From the NCBI GenBank assembly GCA_964472545.1, contig CAYYNP010000009.1:1-64000 (forward strand): a stretch of 64,000 nucleotides of DNA, read 5' to 3'. This document shows, piece by piece, positions 7,619 to 16,441 of this stretch. Source of the DNA: CAYYNP01 sp964472545 (GTDB taxonomy: Bacteria; Planctomycetota; Planctomycetia; Pirellulales; Thermoguttaceae). How positions within the stretch are numbered: position 1 is the stretch's first letter; every line of letters begins with the position of its first letter. A program made the position numbers and the translations under genes. The notes beneath the pieces are model-generated. The model saw only the letters and a list, made by a program, of their open reading frames with translations, searched no databases and was not told the DNA's origin.

Positions 7619-8110
7619 TCAGTGTACGGATTTGCGCTTCCGACGGGAAGGGGCCTTGGCCGTCCGCCAGCCGGCCCCCGGCCCCCAGCCGACCGCCACG
7701 ATAAGCCCCCTCTTTCCGGCGTTATGCACGGCCGCCCCCGCCCGACCTGCCGCCCATCCGAGTTCGGCGGCCACTTGGCGAACGGTCACGGGCTCCCCGT
7801 TCTCTAACCTCCCGACCGCGTCCGCCGCCTGCCGGTAGACCGGCGTCGGGCTCTCGACGTTGCCTGCATCCACGGGAAACCAACGGGCGCCCGCCCCCGA
7901 GCCGACACACCGCAAATACCCTGCCCGAGCCGCGAACCTCAGCCGCCCGGACGCCGCTCGCCGGCCGAGCCCCAATTTCGAGGCGACTGCCGCTGCCGGC
8001 ACCCCCTTTCCCGACTCGGCGAAAAGCCGCGAAACTACCCTGGCCGCACGCAGAAACGCCTTATCCGGCTCCAGTTCTTGAGGCGCCAAGATTACTGTGT
8101 ATCCTGCCAT
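7619..8110 (-). CDS. Winged-helix DNA-binding protein, element regulator
   Basis: 163 residues from ATG 8110; the longer frame to 8173 overlaps the neighbouring LRR gene. Two helix-turn-helix-like modules are visible: residues about 18-70 (RVVSRLFAESGKGVPAAAVASKL then GRRAASGRLRFAARAGYL) and about 95-145 (AADAVGRLENGEPVTVRQVAAEL then GRAGAAVHNAGKRGLI). Each looks like a winged-helix unit, so this could be a tandem-domain repressor. It is the outermost gene at the element's right side and diverges from the LRR gene with only about 23 bases between start codons, which leaves no room for a normal LRR promoter. Confidence 0.6.
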   Translation of the reverse strand: MAGYTVILAPQELEPDKAFLRAARVVSRLFAESGKGVPAAAVASKLGLGRRAASGRLRFAARAGYLRCVGSGAGARWFPVDAGNVESPTPVYRQAADAVGRLENGEPVTVRQVAAELGWAAGRAGAAVHNAGKRGLIVAVGWGPGAGWRTAKAPSRRKRKSVH

Positions 8111-8133
8111 ACCACGAGAAGAAGGGCTACACG

Positions 8134-9138
8134 GTGCTGATAGCCGTGGCCACCGTCTGTGTGGCGATATCACTGATGGTGCTCTGGTTCGCCGTCAGTC
8201 TGCTGTTTCGCCGGCGATTTCAGTTCAGCCTCAGCTCGCTGCTGGTGCTGGTCGTCACGGTGGCGATTGCGTGCAGTTGGCTAACAGTGAAGATGCAGCA
8301 GGCAAGAGAGCAGCGGGAAGTTCTGGAGGTAGTTTGGAGCGCTGGGGGGGACGTGAACTATGACTGCGAGTATGATGCGGATCGTCAGTTTGTACCCAAC
8401 GTAGAAATGCCGGGGCCAGCATGGCTGCGCAAGTCGCTTGGTGGTGTTGATTTCTTTGCGGACATTGTCGCTGTCGGTAGTTTCGGTATTGACAATCCGA
8501 CAGAGTTTAATCTTCTGCCGCATCTGTCACACCGCCTGGAAACCCGCGCAGCATTCACGCCCACCGGGTCCTTTGACGACGAAACGGTAGAGCATTTGAA
8601 AAGGCTACCGAAGCTCGATTACCTGCATCTGTTTGGATCTGAGGTCACCGATGCCGGGATGGAGCACGTCGGCGCGATGCCTCACCTGAAACACCTGACA
8701 CACTCCAGCGTACCGACCAGCGACGGTTTCAGCGTTGGAATCACCGACGTTGGGCTGGAGCGCCTGACCAGAGCAGGCGGGCTTCGGAGCCTGCATCTTG
8801 GAACGTTCTATCCGGCGGAGCCGTTCTACGATAGGCGTGTTTTTGGACGCCAAGTGCACATCACCGACGCCGGGTTGGAACATCTGAAGAGGTTGACGCA
8901 ACTCGAAGAGTTGACACTCATGGGCACGCATATCACCGATGCCGGGCTTGAACATCTTGGTGCATTGAAGAACCTCCAAATGCTCAACCTCAGGGGCAAC
9001 TGGATCGGCGATGCGGGGCTGCAACATTTGGAGTCCGTGCCCAGTCTGCAGCGCTTGGATCTCACATCCACGGACGTCACCTACGTCGGTGTAGCAAAGC
9101 TCCGAGAGGCACTGCCGGAGTGCGATATCGACTGGTGA
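8134..9138 (+). CDS. Membrane-anchored leucine-rich-repeat protein
   Basis: 334 residues from the GTG at 8134. Two hydrophobic segments (about 2-22 and 30-50, the second LLVLVVTVAIACSW) anchor it, with an RRRFQFSLSS linker typical of planctomycete membrane proteins. LRR units of about 24 residues with ITDAGLEHL, KRLTQLEELTLMGT and LKNLQMLNLRGN run from about 140 to the end. A role in protein-protein contact is inferred. The reading frame stays open well upstream of the GTG (a PYHEKKGY segment directly precedes it), and the start abuts the mobile-element regulator, so the native 5' end may have been displaced. A CTG at 8104 would restore more of the frame. Confidence 0.7.
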   Translation: MLIAVATVCVAISLMVLWFAVSLLFRRRFQFSLSSLLVLVVTVAIACSWLTVKMQQAREQREVLEVVWSAGGDVNYDCEYDADRQFVPNVEMPGPAWLRKSLGGVDFFADIVAVGSFGIDNPTEFNLLPHLSHRLETRAAFTPTGSFDDETVEHLKRLPKLDYLHLFGSEVTDAGMEHVGAMPHLKHLTHSSVPTSDGFSVGITDVGLERLTRAGGLRSLHLGTFYPAEPFYDRRVFGRQVHITDAGLEHLKRLTQLEELTLMGTHITDAGLEHLGALKNLQMLNLRGNWIGDAGLQHLESVPSLQRLDLTSTDVTYVGVAKLREALPECDIDW

Positions 9139-9271
9139 CTTGCCGCGTTTCAGCACCCACCGCGCCATCCCCTCCCATTGACACCCCCCCACAACCTGCC
9201 ACCATCACAGCAGCGTGGCCGCCCTGTGATGCGGCCGATTCGTGGTTCTGTTGTCCATGGGAGTTGCCGAT

Positions 9272-11146
9272 ATGTCCGTGCCCGCTACTGCCGGGAAGAT
9301 CCTTCGGGTGAATCTGACTACGGGGGAAATCTCCACCGAAACGCCCGACGACCAGCTTTACCTGACTTACCTCGGCGGATACGGCCTGGGGGCGTACTAT
9401 CTCTATCGCGAGCAGCCCGCGGGCGCCGATCCGCTGGGGCCGGACAATACGCTGGGGTTCTTCACCGGACTGATTACCGGCACGGCGGGGATTACCAGCA
9501 ATCGCTACGTCGTCGTGGGCAAGAGCCCCAAGACCGGCGGTTGGGGCGACGCCAACTCCGGCGGCACCTTTGGGCCGGCCCTGAAAACGGCCGGGTTCGA
9601 CGGGGTGTTGTTTACCGGGGCGAGCCAGTCGCCCGTCTATCTGCTGATCCGTGGCGGAAAGGCGGAGTTGCTGCCGGCCGACGATCTTTGGGGCCTCAAC
9701 ACGACCGAGACCGACGAGCGAATCACCGAGCTCTACGGCTCCGACGCCCGGGCGGCCTGCATCGGGCCCGCCGGCGAGCGGCTGAATCTGCTAGCGGCCG
9801 TGGTCAACGAAAAGGGCCGGGCCGCCGCACGCAGCGGGCTCGGCGCCGTGATGGGCTCGAAGAAGCTCAAGGCCCTGGTCGTCGCCGACGGCACCAAAGT
9901 GGTCGAGGTTGCCGATCCGGAAGGGATGAAGGCCGCCATGCATCGCCACCGCGACTTCCTCAAGAGCCGCCCGCGATGGGACCTGATGCGGAAATACGGC
10001 ACCTGCGGCAGCATGGCCGGGCTGGCGATGAAGGGCGACACGCCCACAAAGAACTGGGGCGGCACGGCCGAGATCGATCTGCCCACCGTCGGCCAACTCA
10101 GCGGCGACGCGGCCGTGGCCATCGAATACAAGAAGTACGCCTGCTGGCGATGTCCTATGGCTTGCGGCGGGTTGACGCGCGTCGAGGAAGGCGAGTTCGC
10201 GATCAGCGGGCACAAGTCGGAATACGAAACCCTCGGGGCCTTCGGGGCGATGTGTCTGAACGACAATCTCGAATCGATCAACCTCTGCAACGAACTCTGC
10301 AACCGGCTCGGGCTGGATACGATCGGCACCGGCGGGACGGTGGCGTTCGCGATCGAGTGTTACGAGAACGGGCTGATCACCAGCGAAGAGACCGGCGGGC
10401 TGGAGTTGACCTGGGGCAACGCCCGATCGATCGTTGAATTGGTCAAGCGGATCGGCCGCCGCGAGGGGATTGGGGCCGTGTTGGCCGACGGCGTGCGCGT
10501 GGCGGCCCAGCGGATCGGCAGGGGTTCCGAACAATACGCGATCCACGTCGGCGGCGAAGAACCGCCGATGCACGATCCGCGCTGCGTGCCCAGCGCCGGG
10601 ACCACCTACAAGATGGACGCCACGCCGGGCCGCCATACGCAGGTCAGCACGTGGATTTCCGAACTGGGCGCCGGCCCGCCGGATTTGGTCGACCAGCCGC
10701 AGCCGGCAGAGCATTACCCCGGCAAGGGCCAGGCCCACGCCAAGGTGAACAACTACTTCCACGTGGGCCAATCGTCCGGCATCTGCATGTTCATCCTGTT
10801 GACGATGCAGCCGCACTTTGTCACCGAATCGCTGACCCACGCCACGGGGACCGAGTTCACGTTCGACGATGTGATGACGACCGGCCGGCGGATCGCCGCG
10901 TTGCGCACGGCGTTCAACTTGCGCGAGGGCATCCGCAACATCGAGATCCCCATGCCCGGCCGCGTGATCGGCGACCCGCCGCTGGAGAAGGGCCCCACGG
11001 CGGGCAACACGGTTCAACTTGACGTCCAAGTCGAGGACTACCTCAAAGCCATGGAGTGGGACACGGCGACCGGCGTGCCGAAGCGTGAGACGCTACTCGC
11101 ACTAGGACTCGACTTCGTCGTCGACGATTTGCACGCCTCGACATAA
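9272..11146 (+). CDS. Aldehyde ferredoxin oxidoreductase, tungsten-type
   Basis: 624 residues from ATG 9272, with GGAG ten bases upstream. The N-terminal domain carries the family signature LGGYGLGAYYLY and the run TSNRYVVVGKSPKTGGWGDANSGG; the middle has GLGAVMGSKKLKALVV. The [4Fe-4S] cysteines appear as CWRCPMAC near residue 295 plus a later Cys in SSGICMFI. Members oxidise aldehydes to carboxylic acids with a bis-pterin tungsten (or molybdenum) cofactor, passing electrons to ferredoxin, in the cytoplasm. Length is normal for the family (about 600). The next gene, 78 bases on, encodes a secreted DUF4838 protein and may be co-transcribed. Substrate cannot be assigned. Confidence 0.9.
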   Translation: MSVPATAGKILRVNLTTGEISTETPDDQLYLTYLGGYGLGAYYLYREQPAGADPLGPDNTLGFFTGLITGTAGITSNRYVVVGKSPKTGGWGDANSGGTFGPALKTAGFDGVLFTGASQSPVYLLIRGGKAELLPADDLWGLNTTETDERITELYGSDARAACIGPAGERLNLLAAVVNEKGRAAARSGLGAVMGSKKLKALVVADGTKVVEVADPEGMKAAMHRHRDFLKSRPRWDLMRKYGTCGSMAGLAMKGDTPTKNWGGTAEIDLPTVGQLSGDAAVAIEYKKYACWRCPMACGGLTRVEEGEFAISGHKSEYETLGAFGAMCLNDNLESINLCNELCNRLGLDTIGTGGTVAFAIECYENGLITSEETGGLELTWGNARSIVELVKRIGRREGIGAVLADGVRVAAQRIGRGSEQYAIHVGGEEPPMHDPRCVPSAGTTYKMDATPGRHTQVSTWISELGAGPPDLVDQPQPAEHYPGKGQAHAKVNNYFHVGQSSGICMFILLTMQPHFVTESLTHATGTEFTFDDVMTTGRRIAALRTAFNLREGIRNIEIPMPGRVIGDPPLEKGPTAGNTVQLDVQVEDYLKAMEWDTATGVPKRETLLALGLDFVVDDLHAST

Positions 11147-11224
11147 AGCCGCGACCGGTGGTCGCGCCACACGCCCACGGAGACTCCGCCACAACGCCAG
11201 CCACAACCGACGAGGAGCTACGCC

Positions 11225-13051
11225 ATGCCTTTATCACGCTTCCTTACTGCACTTGCTCTTGGGGTATTCGCACTCACGACAAGCGACCTTCTCGCCGAAA
11301 ACCTTATCCTCGCCGAAAACGGCCAATCCCCTTACCGAATCGTCGTTCCCAGCGCGCCGTCGCCGTCGACCAAGTACGCCGCCGAGGAACTCCAGTCGTT
11401 TCTCGAACAGATGACCGGCGCCAAGCTGCCGATCGTGGACGAAAACTCGCCGATGACCGACAAGGAGATCATCCTCGGCGAGAACGCCCATCTGCGCAAG
11501 CTCGACTCGCCGGTCGATTTCGAGAAGCTGGGGCCGGAGGGCTACGTGATCCGCACCGTCGGCCAGCACCTGGTGATCGCCGGCGGGCGGCTGCGGGGGA
11601 ATCTGTACGGGGTCTACGGTATGCTCGAAGATCATCTCGGCTGCCGGTGGTTCACGCCCACTGTCAGCCGGATTCCGAAGTACAAGCGAATGGTGATCGG
11701 ATACCTCAACTCCGAGGTGATCCCGGCGTTGGAATACCGCGAGCCGTTCACGTTCGACTGCTTCGACGGTGACTGGTGTGCCCGTAACCGCGTCAATTCC
11801 AGCAGCGGACGGCTGGAAGAGAAGCACGGCGGGAAGATCAAGTTCGCCGGCGGGTTCTTTTGCCACACGTTCAATCGGCTGGTGCCGCCGGACAAGTACT
11901 TCGAGGAGCATCCCGAGTACTTCTCGCTGATCGACGGCAAGCGGCTGAAAGAGCGATCACAATTGTGTTGCACGAACGAAGACGTGGTGCGGCTTTGCAT
12001 CAAGGGCATTCGCGAGGCGATGCGCGCGCAGCCCGACGCATTCGCCTTTTCCGTCTCGCAGAACGACTGGCACAACTCCTGTCAATGCGACGAGTGCCAG
12101 GCGTTGGCCAAGCAGGAAGACTCGCAGATGGCCCCGGTGCTCTACCTGGTCAATCGCGTGGCCGAGGCGGTCGAGAAGGAGTTTCCCGACAAGGTCGTCG
12201 AGACGCTGGCCTATCAATGGACCCGCAAGGCGCCAAAGTCGATGCGTCCGCGGCCCAACGTGGTGATCCGGCTGTGCTCGATCGAGTGTTGCTTCTCGCA
12301 CGCCTTGGCCGGCTGCGATAGCGAGCAGAATCGCAAGTTCCACCAGGACGCCGACGCTTGGGCCAAGGTTTGCGACCGGCTCTGGGTCTGGGACTACGTG
12401 ACCGACTTCCGCCACTACCTGCTGCCGTTTCCCAACCAGCGCGTGCGGGCGAAGAACATCCAGTTTTTCGTCAACCACAACGTCAAGGGCATCTTCGAGC
12501 AGGACACCTACAACACCTCGAACAGCGAACTGGCCGAGTTGGGCGGCTACGTCACCGCCAAGCTGCTCTGGAACCGCTACTATGGTCCGAAGAAGGCGAT
12601 CCGCGAGTTTCTCGCCGGCTACTACGGCAAGGCGGCCGAGCCGATCCAGCGATACCTCGACCTGTTGCACGACCGGGTCGAGAAGGAGAACATCCACGTG
12701 AACATCTGGGCCGGCCCGGAAAGCCCCCACCTGACCGACCCGTTGTTGATCGCTGCCGACAAACTCTGGCAGCAGGCCGAAGCGGCCGTGGCGGCGGAAC
12801 CGGAGGTGCTTGCGCGCGTGAAGCTCTCGCGGATGAGCGTCGACTACGCGATCCTCGAGCGGGCTCGGCTGCAAGCGCAGAAGAAGCTGCCTGCCGATGA
12901 GGAGTCGATGCAATTGGCCAGGAAGCGATTCGAGCCGTTCTTCAAGACGTTCAATTCCTGTGGCTTAACGCGGATACGCGAATGGACGGTGATCGATAAG
13001 AAGGAGTACCGCCAGGCACTGGCGGCGGCGTTGGGCGTGGAGGGGGAATGA
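11225..13051 (+). CDS. Secreted DUF4838 protein, glycosidase-like
   Basis: 608 residues. A signal peptide (MPLSRFLTALALGVFALTTS, cleavage near ALLA/EN) is followed by an alpha-glucuronidase/GH-N-like domain (about 35-160: KYAAEELQSFLEQMTGAKLP, then GNLYGVYGMLEDHLGCRWF). The DUF4838 region follows (about 200-420) with a FAFSVSQNDWHNSCQCDEC segment and a Cys-rich IRLCSIECCFSHAL stretch. It then has LWVWDYVTDFRHYLLPFPN and a C-terminal helical domain (AELGGYVTAKLLWNRYYG). These proteins are common in planctomycetes and Bacteroidetes in polysaccharide gene sets; hydrolase activity is inferred and not demonstrated. The conserved cysteines could bind metal. Spacing of 78 bases to the AOR gene suggests an operon. 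Confidence 0.8.
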   Translation: MPLSRFLTALALGVFALTTSDLLAENLILAENGQSPYRIVVPSAPSPSTKYAAEELQSFLEQMTGAKLPIVDENSPMTDKEIILGENAHLRKLDSPVDFEKLGPEGYVIRTVGQHLVIAGGRLRGNLYGVYGMLEDHLGCRWFTPTVSRIPKYKRMVIGYLNSEVIPALEYREPFTFDCFDGDWCARNRVNSSSGRLEEKHGGKIKFAGGFFCHTFNRLVPPDKYFEEHPEYFSLIDGKRLKERSQLCCTNEDVVRLCIKGIREAMRAQPDAFAFSVSQNDWHNSCQCDECQALAKQEDSQMAPVLYLVNRVAEAVEKEFPDKVVETLAYQWTRKAPKSMRPRPNVVIRLCSIECCFSHALAGCDSEQNRKFHQDADAWAKVCDRLWVWDYVTDFRHYLLPFPNQRVRAKNIQFFVNHNVKGIFEQDTYNTSNSELAELGGYVTAKLLWNRYYGPKKAIREFLAGYYGKAAEPIQRYLDLLHDRVEKENIHVNIWAGPESPHLTDPLLIAADKLWQQAEAAVAAEPEVLARVKLSRMSVDYAILERARLQAQKKLPADEESMQLARKRFEPFFKTFNSCGLTRIREWTVIDKKEYRQALAAALGVEGE

Positions 13052-13147
13052 TCGGACGGTCGCCGTCTCGCGGAGAACTCGGATTCTGACTGGAGAAGCG
13101 TAACACTTTCGTCGTTCGGCCGAAACTAGCCAGGAGGAGGCGATTCC

Positions 13148-14284
13148 ATGCGTGGCTCTTCTGTGCGTACTGCGATTCTCTGTGGGGGCCTGGCCTGCTT
13201 CACGCTCTTCGTTTGCAGTTCACCAGCGCACGCTGAGGACGGCGCCGTGGACAAGCTCGTCGAATCGGGCATCATCGATTGGAACATTGCCCTGATTGGA
13301 ATGCTGACGACCGTCGCAGTGATGTTCGGCTTGTCCGCGATTGTGAATCTCGACAAGCCGCTGAACGAGGCAATCGTCGACCTGCCACGGCAAGCCGTGA
13401 AAGCCCTGGGGCGGCTGAGCCGCTCTTTGCCCTGGTGGGGTCAGCACAAGAAGGAGAAGAAGAGGAAGAAGAAAAAAAAGAAGAAGGAGACGGAAGAAAC
13501 GAAGGTGACGACGGTAACCGAGGGGGGAACCGGCAAGGACATGGCGGTGACGGGCGAATATGGGCCACTTGCCGTCTGTTTTTTGGCTGTACTTTTCTCG
13601 TACCATACGGGTGTCTTGGCAGACCGTCTATCGGACACCTACGTTGACGACCTCTCAACGTTCGTTGGGGAACGGGAGGTCTTGCTGTTGGATTTCGACG
13701 GTCTGGACGACGACGAACGAAAGGCGGCGATGTTCGATATCGTATACGGGGACACGAAGCAAGCAGCGAAACTCGTACTCCACCTCAATCGCTTGTGCCC
13801 TGAACAACGAGAAGTCTTACAGCGAAAGAAGACCGCCGCCTACTACAATGCGAAAAACTACGTGGTGTGGGATCGCGTGTCGAAAGAACGTCTGCTATAC
13901 GCTCAGCGCAAGATCAGTATTGCACGCGCGTGGTGTCTCGTGGGAACTGCGGTGTTTGTGTTGTTCATGCTGAGGCTCGTCTTGAAGTCGGGCAAGTACC
14001 TGCTGATTCAACTTGATATCTGCCAGAGTCGGCGAACTAAGAAGCGGCGCAAGTCGACGTCGGAAGAACTCGAATGGGCGTCCCGGCGGGCCAGGCCTTG
14101 GTTGTGTACGTTACTGTACCTGGCACCCATCCTCGCCGTTTTCGTTGGTCTATACGCCTGGCAAGACCACGAGAGAGAGATGGACGGAAAGGTCTTCGGG
14201 ATATACAAGGTCGAGACCGAAGGGAAGGTACCGCCACCGTTCGGCAAGCACCGCCCAATGCCGTTGCGGCGGGACGGAGAGTGA
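13148..14284 (+). CDS. Membrane protein with long polylysine stretch
   Basis: 378 residues from ATG 13148, with an AGGAGGAGG box eight bases upstream. Signal-peptide-like N-terminus (ILCGGLACFTLFVCSSPAHA), then a transmembrane segment about 48-65 (ALIGMLTTVAVMFGLSAIV). A run of almost only Lys with a few Glu/Arg follows (about 100-118). Further membrane segments lie near 140-155, 270-290 and 325-345. A soluble part between carries FVGEREVLLLDFDGLDDDERKAAMFDIVYGD. No family recognised. The polylysine run is probably cytoplasmic. Codon use is AT-richer in the middle than in neighbours. It is convergent with the lipoprotein gene ending at 14288, only three bases apart. Confidence 0.6.
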   Translation: MRGSSVRTAILCGGLACFTLFVCSSPAHAEDGAVDKLVESGIIDWNIALIGMLTTVAVMFGLSAIVNLDKPLNEAIVDLPRQAVKALGRLSRSLPWWGQHKKEKKRKKKKKKKETEETKVTTVTEGGTGKDMAVTGEYGPLAVCFLAVLFSYHTGVLADRLSDTYVDDLSTFVGEREVLLLDFDGLDDDERKAAMFDIVYGDTKQAAKLVLHLNRLCPEQREVLQRKKTAAYYNAKNYVVWDRVSKERLLYAQRKISIARAWCLVGTAVFVLFMLRLVLKSGKYLLIQLDICQSRRTKKRRKSTSEELEWASRRARPWLCTLLYLAPILAVFVGLYAWQDHEREMDGKVFGIYKVETEGKVPPPFGKHRPMPLRRDGE

Positions 14285-14287
14285 CCG

Positions 14288-15370
14288 TTACTTGCGAGGC
14301 TTCTCATCTCGCTCCGGCAACCTGCGCCAGATGCCCACAAACGCCTCATCGTCCGTTCCGTAACAGAACTGCTCCGGGTCTTGGGGACAAACGGCGAGGC
14401 CCTCCACCTTGACACCGGAACAGACCCATTCGGCAGTTGAAGGCGTTTCACGATCCTCGATCAGACCGTCCACGTCGCTGGCCGACAGATCGAGTGTGCC
14501 TAGTTCATACACGATCGACGCAAACGGGCCTGCGTCGAGATCCGGATCGTACGTGGCAGCGGCCCAAAGCCTGGGCCTCTCGGCCGTACCAGGCGGGGGA
14601 AGCTGTAGCAGCAGATCGGAGAAATGCCGATTGATACGGTAGTGCCATACTTCGGCCGGCGGAGCGCGAAAAAGGCGATGGATCCTCTCCCATTGGAGTT
14701 CGAGGATCCGCTCGTCCTTCTTCGGTCGCGGGAGCAGTGCGCAGAACAATGTCCCGGCGCCGTCGCCTCCATGCTGCATCGAGTACTGACCGCGATCTGC
14801 CAGCAGGACGTGCAGTCTCTCTTGCCAGCGGAAGCACACAATTCCTTCAAGGTTGTAGGGCTCCTTGCCGGCCAGTCGCGGCAATTCGTAGACGCGTTCT
14901 ACTTCCCCGATGAAGCCGCCGGCTTCCGCTCGAACCCGCACGGAAAACACCCGGCCAAATTTCGATCGGAAGTAACCGCTTTCGGCCAGCAAGAAGCAGC
15001 CCGGATCGTCCGGTACCGGACATGCGCCTTCCAGATCGCTTGGCTCGCCGTCGGGATGAATCCAGTCGGCGACCTGCACGGCAGTGTAGGTGTAGGCGGA
15101 ATCCGCCGCGACGGTCAGAACGCCCAGCCGCGGTCCGGGGTCGCGGTCGTTCTTGCGGTCGTTGACGACCAAATACCGAGACTCGCCGTTCGTGCCGTTC
15201 GACATCGATGCCATGCCGCTGATATCAAGGTGCGCCTCAGCGAACGTCCCGCCCGATTCTCCGGAGTCGGTCTCTTTCGAACGGCTCGTGCAACTCGACG
15301 CGCAAACGAGCAAAACCATACAGACGGAGGATCTTCGGTATGACACGATTCGGAAGACTCCAATCGGCAA
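14288..15370 (-). CDS. Putative lipoprotein, propeller-like
   Basis: 360 residues. The N-terminus (MPIGVFRIVSYRRSSVCMVLLVCASSC) looks like a lipoprotein signal with a lipobox-like CASSC. The mature part has repeated beta-strand blocks around GMASMSNGTNGESRYLVVNDRK, DLEGACPVPDDPGCFLLAESG, NLEGIVCFRWQERLHVLLADRG and VEGLAVCPQDPEQFCYGTDDE, a pattern seen in beta-propellers of the DUF3616/esterase-like-phytase type. Five or more Cys suggest disulfides outside the cytoplasm. Enzyme activity is not shown. Neighbours are unrelated and in opposite orientation. An alternative start at Met18 would remove the positive n-region, so the first ATG is preferred. Confidence 0.55.
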   Translation of the reverse strand: MPIGVFRIVSYRRSSVCMVLLVCASSCTSRSKETDSGESGGTFAEAHLDISGMASMSNGTNGESRYLVVNDRKNDRDPGPRLGVLTVAADSAYTYTAVQVADWIHPDGEPSDLEGACPVPDDPGCFLLAESGYFRSKFGRVFSVRVRAEAGGFIGEVERVYELPRLAGKEPYNLEGIVCFRWQERLHVLLADRGQYSMQHGGDGAGTLFCALLPRPKKDERILELQWERIHRLFRAPPAEVWHYRINRHFSDLLLQLPPPGTAERPRLWAAATYDPDLDAGPFASIVYELGTLDLSASDVDGLIEDRETPSTAEWVCSGVKVEGLAVCPQDPEQFCYGTDDEAFVGIWRRLPERDEKPRK

Positions 15371-15562
15371 CGTCGGGCAAACGGCCGTGCCGTTTTCCGG
15401 GGTAGGTTACGACTGCCGTGGGTCCATCCTCTCACACTGTCACCTCCAACGCAAGGGCTCCTTCAACTGCGGCCTGCCTGGATTCGTCGAGGTCTGAACT
15501 TGCGCGGCGTGTGGGCGGCGACAGTCTCGGCAGCTTCGCAGGTGGCCGGTGGTCAGGGACCG

Positions 15563-15591
15563 TTGCCGCCGTGGCAGATCGATGCTATAAT
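15563..15591 (+). promoter_or_regulatory. Sigma70-type promoter for a leaderless PAC2 mRNA
   Basis: TTGCCG at 15563-15568 and a perfect TATAAT at 15586-15591 are separated by 17 bases. The start ATG of the PAC2 gene at 15599 is seven bases beyond the -10 box, exactly where transcription should begin, so the transcript probably has no 5' leader. No Shine-Dalgarno sequence is present before this ATG, only a C tract. Confidence 0.65.
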
Positions 15592-15598
15592 CCCCCCC

Positions 15599-16441
15599 AT
15601 GGCAGAAGACTTTCACGACATCCTCCGTTTCCGCGATTGTCCCAAGCTGGACGACGCCACATTGGTGCTCGCCTTCGGCGGTTGGATGGACGGGGGCGAC
15701 GTATCGACCGGTACGGTGGAACGCCTGGTGCATCTGCTCGACGCGGTGGGCATTGCCGAGATCGATCCCGAGCCGTTCTATATCTACAACTTCCCCGGCT
15801 CGATGGAAGTCGCCGCGCTGTTCCGCCCGCACGTCGAGATCGAGGACGGCCTGGTCGGCGCGATCGACATGCCGGCCAACGTCTTCTATTGCCACACGCC
15901 GGCCAATCTGGTGCTGTTCGTGGGCAAGGAGCCGAACCTCCGCTGGCAGACGTTCGGCAAATGTGTCCTTCATCTCGCCCGCAAGGTAGGCGTCAGCCGC
16001 ATTCTGTTCGTCGGCTCGTTCGGCGGCGCCGTGCCGCACACGCGGGAGCCGCGGCTTTACGTCTCCTGCTCCGATCCGGAAATCCTGCCGCAGATCCAGC
16101 GGTACGGCCTCCGGCCCAGCACCTACTCCGGCCCCGGGTCCTTTACCAGCTATCTGATGACGCAGGCCGAATCGGCCGGCATGCAGATGGTCTCGCTGGT
16201 GGCCGAAATCCCCGGCTACCTGCAGGGCACCAACCCGCTGAGCATTGAGGCCGTCACTCGGCGTCTGGCCAAGATCCTCAAGCTGCCGCTGGATCTCGAC
16301 TCGCTGCGCAGCGCCAGCACCGAGTGGGAGTTGGCTACCAGCAGCGCCGTGGAGCGAAACGAAGAGCTAGCCAGCGAAGTCCGCCGGCTGGAAGAGCAGT
16401 ACGATAACGACCTGCTCGAGCAGAACGCGGACGAGGCGTAA
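15599..16441 (+). CDS. PAC2-family protein (proteasome assembly chaperone-like)
   Basis: 280 residues from ATG 15599, chosen over a longer frame from 15500 because promoter elements occupy the upstream part. The PAC2 pattern is clear: LVLAFGGWMDGGDVS near residue 22, EIDPEPFYIYNFPGS near 53, SRILFVGSFGGAVPHTREP near 138, YSGPGSFTSYLMTQAE near 178 and SLVAEIPGYLQGTNP near 199, with a C-terminal coiled-coil tail (ERNEELASEVRRLEEQYDND). Bacterial PAC2 proteins are widespread but functionally obscure; their archaeal/eukaryotic relatives chaperone proteasome assembly. No proteasome gene is nearby. Transcript appears leaderless. Confidence 0.85.
   Translation: MAEDFHDILRFRDCPKLDDATLVLAFGGWMDGGDVSTGTVERLVHLLDAVGIAEIDPEPFYIYNFPGSMEVAALFRPHVEIEDGLVGAIDMPANVFYCHTPANLVLFVGKEPNLRWQTFGKCVLHLARKVGVSRILFVGSFGGAVPHTREPRLYVSCSDPEILPQIQRYGLRPSTYSGPGSFTSYLMTQAESAGMQMVSLVAEIPGYLQGTNPLSIEAVTRRLAKILKLPLDLDSLRSASTEWELATSSAVERNEELASEVRRLEEQYDNDLLEQNADEA

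Larger units (their letters stand above)
1..8110 (-). mobile_element. Phage-satellite-like integrated element (right-hand part)
   Basis: Twelve genes read leftward with many ATGA or TAATG overlaps, a phage-type layout unlike the looser spacing of the genes after 8134. Contents in transcription order: two winged-helix-like regulators, small ORFs, a P4/D5 primase-helicase, small genes, a P27-like small terminase, a prohead-protease-like gene and a beta-rich protein. No large terminase, portal, tail, lysis or integrase gene is visible up to the left window edge. Primase plus small terminase without packaging motor or portal is the pattern of phage-inducible chromosomal islands. A decayed prophage, or a full phage continuing to the left, is also possible. 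The right boundary near 8110 is inferred from the change in gene direction and style; no attachment-site repeat was found. Confidence 0.6.

Noticed and set aside
9733..11029. Large minus-strand frames opposite the aldehyde oxidoreductase
   Set aside because: The opposite strand carries a full enzyme with all motifs; these are antisense shadows.
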